From contig NW_003135334.1 in the NCBI RefSeq assembly GCF_000003605.2, forward strand, positions 310,277 through 323,895: a stretch of 13,619 nt of DNA. Reading direction: 5' to 3'. Below, in pieces: positions 1-8,500 of the stretch. Each line of letters begins with the position of its first letter. Positions within the stretch are counted from its first letter, which is position 1. The translations under genes were made by a program, and so were the position numbers. Source of the DNA: Saccoglossus kowalevskii. Its lineage: Eukaryota; Hemichordata; Enteropneusta; Harrimaniidae. The notes beneath the pieces are model-generated. The model had not been told where the DNA came from. It saw nothing but the letters and a program-made list of their open reading frames with translations, and searched no databases.

Positions 1-221
1 ATTGATACATGCTTGCATAATCAGACCCATTAATGTACAAGACTTTGCAAACGACATTGATACATGCTTGCATAATCAGACCCATTAAACGTACAAGACT
101 TTGCACAGAACATTGATACATGCTTGCATAATCAGACCCATTAATGTACAAGACTTTGCACAGGATATTGATACATGCTTGCATAATCAGACACATCATT
201 GTATGAGACTTTGCACAGGAT
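1..221. repeat. 55-bp tandem array, four copies, cut by window edge
   Basis: Copies begin at 1, 56, 112 and 167, each starting attgatacatgcttgcataa. Copy 2 is 56 bp (ttaaacgt instead of ttaatgt). Copy 4 is the most diverged (acacatcattgtatgag). The array starts at the first base, so it probably continues to the left. No coding sense was seen. Confidence 0.93.
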
Positions 222-730
222 GTCTGGCCCTTCTATTAATGTTTTCTTAGTGTTTATGTTTACAGGCAAAGTGAAGTGTAATACGAGATTCAATCATTTT
301 CCAAGAACCCAAATTGGATTAAAAATTGCAAGAGTGACAAGAAGGAGTTTAGTACTGATACGTAATATGATTACCTCACAAAAGGTGCCATTTGGAATTT
401 AATAAGGGTCATAAAAGAATCCATTCAGTGTGAATTTTGTCAAGTGGAAATTCGGTTATAAAAAAAAATCAAATCTCTATTACTATATTTGATACATAAA
501 CAATCTTTTTATACACACCGCATAAATCAAACATAATTACACACAGTTTTCAAACAAAGCTATAGATGAAATTTAAAACTAAATTTTAGGACCAGGGAAT
601 TATTCAACCAGAGTTTGATCGAATTGTATTTAATTTGCAAATATTTATTACATCAGTTCTGTGCAATTTTTTGCCGCATATCTAGTGTCTAGTTTAAAAA
701 AATATAAGCAAATACAAATTTATCAATTAC
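222..730. other. AT-rich 3' flank, nothing identified
   Basis: Between the two minisatellites I see only AT-rich sequence with short A and T runs. The 67-codon open frame that crosses 199-402 begins inside the repeat array and resembles no family I know. Confidence 0.5.
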
Positions 731-910
731 ATGACCTAAGGTCACACACCCTGGCACATGAACGACCTAAGGTCACTTATACTGGTACGTGAATGACCTA
801 AGGTCACACACCCTGGCACATGAACAACCTAAGGTCACATATACCGGTACGTGAATGACCTAAGGTCACATATTCTGGTACATGAATGACCTAAGGTCAC
901 ACATCTTGGT
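731..910. repeat. 31-bp tandem array of everted AGGTCA half-sites
   Basis: Six copies with period exactly 31 bp; the cores begin at 732, 763, 794, 825, 856 and 887. The core TGACCTAAGGTCA is an everted repeat of the nuclear-receptor half-site AGGTCA with one spacer base (ER1). Copies 1, 3, 5 and 6 keep both half-sites; copies 2 and 4 carry CGACCT and CAACCT but retain AGGTCA. Copies 1-4 alternate between ctggcacatga and ggtacgtga linkers, so a 62-bp dimer is visible. Receptor binding is untested inference. Confidence 0.92.
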
Positions 911-1013
911 AAAATTACAGGTTAAATTAAATCCACAAATTTTGCATTATTTGTAATTTGATTTTTTAGGCAATTTTTAACTAAAATGTACCGTAGTTTT
1001 AATTTACAGTAAA

Positions 1014-1039
1014 AATGTCATTCTAACAAACATGACATT
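1014..1039. repeat. 8-bp inverted repeat
   Basis: AATGTCAT at 1014-1021 pairs with ATGACATT at 1032-1039 around a 10-nt loop. It is short enough to be chance in AT-rich DNA. Confidence 0.4.
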
Positions 1040-1281
1040 CCAACCAACTTTTTCCCCCACTCACAACATAGATTACAAAACAAAACATAGTGAAACTTTT
1101 GTAAGCTTTCCCAAAGTAAAATTATTTAAAAATCAAATGAGTATAAAACCGGAATGTCCAGAGTTTCAGAAAATTATTAACAAGTCATTGTCATTCACAT
1201 AGTTACAGGGGTTTCACAGAGTACTGGAGTAGGCCAAACACTTTTATATAGGTTGTTTATGTTTAAAATCGGAATAGTATG

Positions 1282-1467
1282 TACTGTAAAATCTGTATTA
1301 GAAACCACGGCTTCTATTAAAATGGTACAATGCAACAGAGGGAATGTGGCTTCTATTAGAGCAACTACACATATGAGAAATGGTGAATTTTTGGTTCTCA
1401 ATTATTCAAAAAGAATGGATGCGACTTATATATTAGAGATGCGGCTTCTAATACAGATTTTACCGTA
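1282..1467. mobile_element. Mariner-like MITE, TA-flanked, 182 bp
   Basis: Terminal inverted repeats at 1281-1303 and 1446-1468 match at 22 of 23 bases including the flanking dinucleotides, and weaker similarity runs inward to about 38 bp. Each end is bordered by TA (1282-1283 and 1466-1467), the target duplication of Tc1/mariner-type elements. The termini read CTGTAAAATC and, inverted, CGGTAAAATC. The interior repeats ggcttctatta. It has no coding capacity. The TA duplication and size fit a non-autonomous element; the family assignment is tentative. Confidence 0.72.
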
Positions 1468-1546
1468 CTAGTAATCAATAGTTGAAACAACTTGTATTAT
1501 ATAAATTGTTGTTATCTGAGCAGTCATCCATCGTGTGAAACTCATC

Positions 1547-1570
1547 CCTAAAACAGGACACTGTTTTAGG
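1547..1570. repeat. Perfect 10-bp hairpin with 4-nt loop
   Basis: CCTAAAACAG at 1547-1556 pairs exactly with CTGTTTTAGG at 1561-1570 around the loop gaca. Two more pairs form beyond one mismatch. It lies ten bases before a C9 tract (1580-1588). Confidence 0.7.
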
Positions 1571-1579
1571 AATCAGTAA

Positions 1580-1588
1580 CCCCCCCCC
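1580..1588. repeat. C9 homopolymer
   Basis: Nine consecutive C bases in otherwise AT-rich flank. The length may be unstable between reads. Confidence 0.9.
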
Positions 1589-1950
1589 TTCATAGTAAGG
1601 CAATAAATATTCTTTTAGTGTAATGTGATACATAATTATTATGATTATTATAAACCTGATACCATAGCGCCATAAGTCACAGCATGCTGTTATTTTGTAG
1701 TATTGCACAGGATACCTGCAACATACCATATTAGGAAATGTGCATTCCAAATATGAACAATTACGCAGTATTTCTAAGATGTCTGAGGTCTCGACAATGA
1801 AAATCATAGCAAGAAAGTTTCATAATAATTATTTTCATTATTTTGCTCAGTTATGGGCTTCCTATATCAAGTGGTTGGTTCGCAAATATGTATAATAAGG
1901 TTATTAAGAGGATACCACAAAGTATGCCTGAAGATAGTACACGGTCACGC

Positions 1951-1965
1951 CCGGCAAGTTGCCGG
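1951..1965. repeat. GC-rich 15-nt palindrome
   Basis: CCGGCAA-G-TTGCCGG is perfectly symmetric around a central G in AT-rich DNA about 140 bp beyond the probable poly(A) signals. It could be a dimer-type protein site; no specific factor is recognised. Confidence 0.55.
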
Positions 1966-2103
1966 TAAATACTCTTGCTGTACTGTCTTCATACATACCT
2001 TGCACTCAATATCTCATGTTACTGATATTTTTTTTTATTATATTCCTATTCAGCCTATAGGGAGGTTTGACAATAATAAAAAATTTTTTAAGCCAAGTCC
2101 TGT

Positions 2104-2265
2104 TTTATTTTGGTTTTATTTTACTAGTAGTGTTGACTACTACTAGTCCCTTTTATCTAGCATTTTGCTGTTTTTAGTCTATCGTGTGTGTCCTGCCCAC
2201 TTTTTAAATAATAAAAACAGCTGTGACTCAAATAAAAATTTTTTTAGAAACTGTGACTGAGAAAT
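2104..2265 (-). promoter_or_regulatory. ADPRS: ADPRS 3' UTR with poly(A) signals
   Basis: On the minus strand two exact AATAAA hexamers lie at 2120-2115 and 2109-2104, about 150 nt past the stop codon. A third sits at 2039-2034. A GATAAA variant occurs at about 2157-2152. Any of these could set the transcript end; the paired signals are the likeliest. A 9-bp inverted repeat (2123-2147) lies just before them in the transcript. Confidence 0.5.
2123..2147. repeat. 9-bp inverted repeat in ADPRS 3' UTR
   Basis: ACTAGTAGT at 2123-2131 pairs with ACTACTAGT at 2139-2147 around a 7-nt loop. In the minus-strand transcript the hairpin would sit immediately before the paired AATAAA signals. Confidence 0.6.
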
Positions 2266-2549
2266 TTAGTTATTATTACATAATTTGTATAACTGATCAG
2301 CATATTCTATAGCATCATCAACGCCTTCACAACTTTTGCTCCAAGCATCTGGAACTTGCTCCATCCCATAATATGCACCAGCAATGGCGGCTGCCATGGT
2401 GGCTATAGTATCTGTGTCTCCACCTAAAGTAATAGCATAAATTATAGTTCGTAATATTCCATTACTATTCCTATCTTTAACTGGTTCCAAGCAATGAATA
2501 AATGCATGAATAGCTGTTGGTACTGATTCATAGGCTGCTATACCATGAC
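2266..2549 (-). CDS. ADPRS: ADPRS exon 6, terminal (residues 243-336)
   Basis: Encodes GHGIAAYESVPTAIHAFIHC and onward through ITLGGDTDTIATMAAAIAG and YYGMEQVPDAW to a Lys-Leu-Cys-Asn-Asn-Asn terminus and TAA at 2268-2266. D287, D289 and T290 in GGDTDTIA are the second metal-binding cluster (human D314, D316, T317). The acceptor is ttttatttcag|gt. The 3' end of the upstream intron is squeezed between this exon and the 48-bp minisatellite, leaving only about 43 bp for branch point and pyrimidine tract; cattaatag about 20 nt upstream is a plausible branch site. This is the most conserved exon. Confidence 0.96.
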
Positions 2550-5500
2550 CTGAAATAAAATGGGAACACTATTAATGAAAATGACATAAAACAACTATGT
2601 TGTATTTAGTCTACATCCCATATGTATACATGACTAATGGATATATGCTGTATTCATTATACATCCCATATGTATACATGACTAATGGATATATGCTGTA
2701 TTCATTATACATCCCATATGTATACATCACTAATGGATATATGCTGTATTCATTATACATCCCATATGTATACATGACTAATGGATATATGCTGTATTCA
2801 TTATACATCCCATATGTATACATACTAATGGATATATGCTGTATTCATTATATATCTCATATGTATACATCACTAATGGATATATGCTGTATTCATTATA
2901 TATTCCATATGTATACATCACTAATGGATATATGTATTCATTATACATCCTATAAACATCAACATAAATCACCACTAATTTTTATGATGTCACAGCTCAG
3001 GGTCACAGTCTTACATTAGCACACGATAACTTGCAAGTAAATTCGAGCATTTCACGAAAAGCTCGCAAATTGGACTAAATTTGTTTAATTCTGACGGTTG
3101 TAATTTATAACAGTAATAATGAAACCAGCATACCTATTAGTGATGTATACAGAATTATGCAAAGTATAGTGAATACAGCACATATGTAGTAGTAATGTAT
3201 ACATATGGGATGTACAATTTAAGAAATGATTTGAAAATAATATAGAAAAAATGTTTCTGTCAGAAAAAAATATGGTGCTCAAAGTGTTAGAGTTAAAACC
3301 ACATCCAATCACAATGATTGCAACAAAGGGCAGTTACAAATAGTAGCATTATAGGATTTTACTGCGTAACCTGACGTCACAAATAACACCCCACCCCACC
3401 CCACATAATGACAGGCACACAATGAAAATTGATGATCATGGCATTCCTAGGAATGAGAAAATGCAGACACATTAGCACACAACAAACAGACCTTTCTCAA
3501 TGTGCACCAGTATGGTCTTTAGTCAAATAGAAATGCAATTAAATCAGGCATGACTGGCAAATTGCCATAATGGTTTTCATCACAAATAAGGCCACATTGG
3601 ATCAAATAACAATTTTACATAATGACGTGCACATGTATACTGTTGTGTGTGTTAAATTGGTGGCAATTTGAATGAGGGCATGGCATGATGGGATATGTAC
3701 AGAAATAGACTTATGCAATACAACTCATTCATCACAAACTAACAGAGTACATTACTAAGCTGGTATTACATATCAGGTAGATATACAACACTAAATAATG
3801 CCACAAACCACAGAATGAATACCTGCTACTGCTGTCACATATTCTTTTATACCAGTAACAATAATAATAATAATAGTATTAAGGGATTTTGTTTAATCTT
3901 TTTTTTCTCACCCTTACTGATACAGTAATCCTTTCAACTCCTAGTATCATCACAACAACCTACTAGGATGGATGGTATTCATTGTGATTACTTTTTTTAG
4001 CAAATATTAAACACAAATTACAAATATGCCATACAAATATACAGAGAAAAGTTAAAAAAAAAGTCAATTGGGAATATTTTTGATTTTGATGACAGTGTAG
4101 TACTAAAAGATAAATTAGAATGCTGTTGACAAGATTGGCACATACAGAGGGTGTGTTGGTCAATATTATTGTAGTGTTTCGCACACATACATATTCAAAA
4201 CGAAACAGGAAAAGTTTCAAGCAAAACTGGAGGTTTGGAATTGCAACATGCTAAGTGTGAAAAGCTCATGAAACTGGCTCAAAGAGCAACTAATCATGGA
4301 TTGAAAACAACTTGGAGTAAATAAAACTTCCACAATTCACCCACAAAAAACAGCACACAAACAATATCACAATCCAGAAGATTTAAGTCAACTGCATTCA
4401 GATGTGCTTGGATGCCTATCTGAACATTGATGGAATTGTTATATCAATATTTCTAACATTTCCAGTTTGACATGGTTCATTACAAAAAAAGTTGGGCTGT
4501 AGTTTATGGCACTTTTTGACAGTGTATGAAGAGCGCCACCACATGCCATGTACTGTAATCTTTCTTTTTTTGTAGACTCAAACCTGCAGCATGAAAAAAA
4601 GGAATTTTAACAACTCTCAACATTGACATTCACAATCAGTCAGTCAGTTATTAATCATTTCAAACTATCAGTTAAAAAAAAATACATTGTGTGTACAAAG
4701 TATGAATGGAAATAGTGTAGTCATGTCAGAGTTTAGGCTCTACAACAGTAAGCAGTATGGCCACCAATCAGCCATCTTGAATTGAATAAGGATAGCATTG
4801 TATGTGTACATCTTTCTCATGATGTAATATGTATGTACACAGTATGAGCAGAATCAGTGTAGAGATGTCAGAGATATGGCTCTGCAACAGTAAGCAGAAT
4901 GGCCACCAATCAGCCATCTTGAATTGAATAAGGATAGCATTGTATGTGTACATCTTTCTCATGATGTAATATGTATGTACACAGTATGAGCAGAATCAGT
5001 GTAGGGATGTCAGAGATATGGCTCTGCAACGGTAAGCAGAATGGCCACCAATCAGCCATCTAGAATTGAATAAGGATAGCATTGTATGTGTATCTTTCTC
5101 ATGATGTAATATGTATGAGCAGAATCAGTGTCGGATATGGCCATTCATCAGACATTTTTAATCAAATACATAAAACAAACATGCGTCAAGGTGTCATAAT
5201 GTTCTGTTAGTGTACTTATCCAATCCCTATTCACCACTGAAAAGGTCTTCATTTTCACCACTGAAATAACCTTAGTCAGCCATGTAAGTCAAGAAGTTAT
5301 CACTAAGTTGGAATAACATAATTCAACAACAAATGACAAATGTCATACAGAGTTCAGAAGATATGCTTCATACCATTGCTACAAAACATTTTTAAGATTC
5401 CTTGTGGAGATTTCCTACAGGATATTTTTTATTGAAATGAATGACATTGTGTAAACCAAACCATAAAAACAATAGATTCTAAAAGAATTCTTGAGAGATA

Positions 5501-8500
5501 TTTTTCCCAAACTATAACATGGTAATCTGTGTTGGATATAATAATGTTGTAATAATTTTATTTTAAGTTGTTTGACGCTTCAGCGTTCTCAGGAGATGAG
5601 ATATCGATCATAAAAAATGAAAAAGTCAAATTTGTTCATACGTAATAAAAAATGAGGGTGTGAAACAAGCAATGTTGAAAATAAAAACCTACCTAGTGTT
5701 TCTACAACCTTTGCATTAGATAGAGTACTGTCTTGAAGCATATCTTTTATTTTCTTTATTTTCACACAGTACGAAGTTCTGTAATAAATTATGTAAGCAA
5801 AATTAATAGAATAATTAGACAATGCATCTCCCACAACAATGTATAGCATATTTTATCCATCTGAAGTACAGTAGTGTGGTGAACATAACAGATGGTTGTG
5901 AGGTGCCTTACACATATCTAAGATGATCATCATCACACTATCTGTCCATGCATTGGACATAATTTATTAGTCATATTTCAACATATTTTACCTGAATAAT
6001 ATTCAAAAATATTAGATTAATTTTTTCATTCACACATACATGTTGACAACATTAACTGTCATTTAACCATTTCACCACCAGACTTTTTCGCCCAAATTTG
6101 TCAGCACTTTTTTTCCTATATTTTTCAATATTTCTGGGAATGAACCCTAAATTTGGAGCCAACAGACAATATTTGAGTCAATTTTCAGTTTTTACTCAAA
6201 AAATTTGGCTTATTTTGTCCCAATCTTCTGAAGGCAAGTGCAGACTATAAACAGGACTATTTTGTTAATTTGTGATGAAAAGAAGGAACTGGTGGTGAAA
6301 CGGTTAAACTCTGCATTCATGTACAACACCAAATTTACAAACAAGTGTAAGTGATTTTTACAGATATGTAACCTCATTTATAAAAATGAAATTGACAATA
6401 AATGATTTATTCAGTACTATGGCCATGGGTCTATGGTACAACTAGAAATTTAGCTTGCATGTAAAAGACAATTATCTTAAATAACTCTGTTCAATCATAG
6501 ATTTTGTGAACTTAAATGCACACAAAATAAATGCGATGAGTTAGGTTTTACATCAGTAGGATATGATAATATGATGCATTCCCCGGATTGACAGCTTCCT
6601 CTTTACGCAAAATAATGATGTGTGATATGTGTGTGGTAAGGTGGTGGCTGTTAGGAAGTACAACAAAATAACAGCTTACTCTGGTTTGGTCTCCTCTTCT
6701 AAGTCATGCATAAACTGATGTAACTGATCTAAGTAGTTATCTACATCAAAGGGTTGTGAACTATGTAATATGTAGTAGACTGCAGCACACTGGAGTAATG
6801 CTCCATTGTAGCCTAAATAGTTGGAGTGTGTTAATAGTGTACTCTCCTTGGCTATCTGTGAAGAAAACATGTATCAGTAACGGATTTTATGAGTGACCAG
6901 TCCTGAATACCAGATGTGAGTTGGCAAGCTCACAAGGCATGATGGACTAAGCCGGCAAGCTCACAAAACATAATGGACTAAGCTGGCAAGCTCACAAAAC
7001 ATGATGGACCAAGTTCGCAAGCTCACAAGACATGATGAACCAAGTTGGCAAGCTCACAAGATATGATGGACTAAGTTGGCAAGCTCACAAGACATGATGA
7101 ACCAAGTTCGCAAGCCCACAAGACATGATGAACCAAGTTCGCAAGCTCACAAGACATGATGAACCAAGTTCGCAAGCTCACAAGACATGATGAACCAAGT
7201 TCGCAAGCTCACAAGACATGATGGACTAAGTTCGCAAGCTCACAAGACATGATGGACTAAGTTGGCAAGCTCACAAGACATGATGGACTAAGTTCGCAAG
7301 CTCACAAGACATGATGAACCAAGTTCGCAAGCTCACAAGACATGATGGACTAAGTTGGCAAGCTCACAAAACATGATGGACTAAGCCGGCAAGCTCACAA
7401 GACATGATGAACCAAGTTCGCAAGCTCACAAGTCATGATGGACTAAGTTGGCAAGCTCACAAGACATGATGGACTACATGTAAGTTGGCAAGCTCACAAG
7501 ACATGATGGACTAAGTTGGCAAGCTCACAAAATATGATGGATAGAGACAATTTAATGCCAAGTTTGTTGATGTTATACTGTAATGCTACTTTTCAGAACA
7601 ATTTAAATTTACATGTGTACTATGGAATCTTTTCTCATAATGTAGTATGTATGAACAGTGTCAGATTGTCAGAGATATGGCTCTGCAGCAGTAAGACAGA
7701 ATGGCTTCCAATCAGCCATCTTGAGTTGAATCAGGATTGCAATGTATGTGTACATCTTTCCATAAAAATATGGATTCCATACTGTACACAAGTTACATCA
7801 TGCATACTTTGATGAGCATACTGTATTCACACATCAATAGCTTAGGGCGCCAAACCAAGGGAGTACTATACATGATCTTGAAACTTCTCGTTTCAGTTTA
7901 AATTGTATAATTAATTAAGAGATACTTATAAAGATGACGATAATGCCTCTGTTGTATTACCTTCTTCATTGCATTCAAATCATTATAGGCAAACAACGCA
8001 ACAGGAGCTATTCTCATTGCACCACCGTTACCATAGGAACCGCTTCCATCAAACTGTTTACGAGATGGTTCATATACATCCAGCAAGGATTCATCTAAGA
8101 GTTGTTCAAATACAGATATAACATTTCCTCCATATCCCCGGTGAGGTTGTCTCTTGTACTCCTCTGCAAACCTACAAATAAAGAGTCAAGTCAAAGAGAC
8201 AATACTTAACTTGGTACAAAGATGAAACATTGTGACATATGAATACTAAAGTTGTATTGAAGTTGTATCAAAATTGTGTTTGAAGCCTTCAATATGTCAA
8301 TTTATATATGTACATCCATGGTATTCATAAGATGTTTGCATCAGTAGCCAATAAGTGAACACATTTGTGGATTTGGTTGTAATTGATTTTTTAGCATTTC
8401 AGGGTATCACCAAGTCACTGAATTGCACACAAGATTCTTTGATCTGCCACTGAAGATGGACTATATGACAAAATATTCTATGTGAAGCAACTTTCAGATT

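Larger units (their letters stand above)
2550..5692 (-). other. ADPRS: ADPRS intron 5, 3143 nt
   Basis: Phase 1 intron from donor gtaggt to acceptor ttttatttcag. It contains the 48-bp minisatellite (2593-2954), its inverted partner (3136-3213), a CCCCA run, an (AAT)n run and the 142-bp tandem array (4683-5155). The rest (about 3214-4682 and 5156-5692) is AT-rich with no exon-like stretch that I can match to anything. Confidence 0.9.
6856..7960 (-). other. ADPRS: ADPRS intron 3, 1105 nt
   Basis: Phase 0 intron, donor gtaata, acceptor ttcttcacag. More than half is the 31-bp minisatellite (6921-7541); a single 142-bp repeat copy follows (7617-7761). The array stops about 65 bp before the exon 4 acceptor. 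Confidence 0.92.

Noticed and set aside
1475-1807. 110-codon minus-strand open frame
   Set aside because: It runs through the perfect hairpin and the C9 tract (read as Gly-Gly-Gly), with no family resemblance.
2597-3019. 140-codon plus-strand open frame and the matching minus-strand frames at 2611-2823 and 2778-2975
   Set aside because: They are produced by the 48-bp minisatellite, whose period is a multiple of three. Tyr-rich repeat content, location inside an intron and openness on both strands indicate artefact.
3372-3379. Perfect CRE palindrome TGACGTCA in intron 5
   Set aside because: A single 8-mer is expected by chance at this scale and nothing around it supports a regulatory element.
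3551-3670. Inverted CAAATTGCCA / TGGCAATTTG pair about 100 bp apart
   Set aside because: The arms are only 10 bp and the flanks do not match; there is no target duplication, so a transposon cannot be supported.
4768-4962. 64-codon minus-strand open frame containing KMADWWPF
   Set aside because: It is the 142-bp tandem repeat read through; the same peptide recurs at the repeat period.
6921-7541. CRISPR-like regular array (31-bp period)
   Set aside because: The whole unit repeats without unique spacers, and it lies in an intron of an animal gene with no cas genes.
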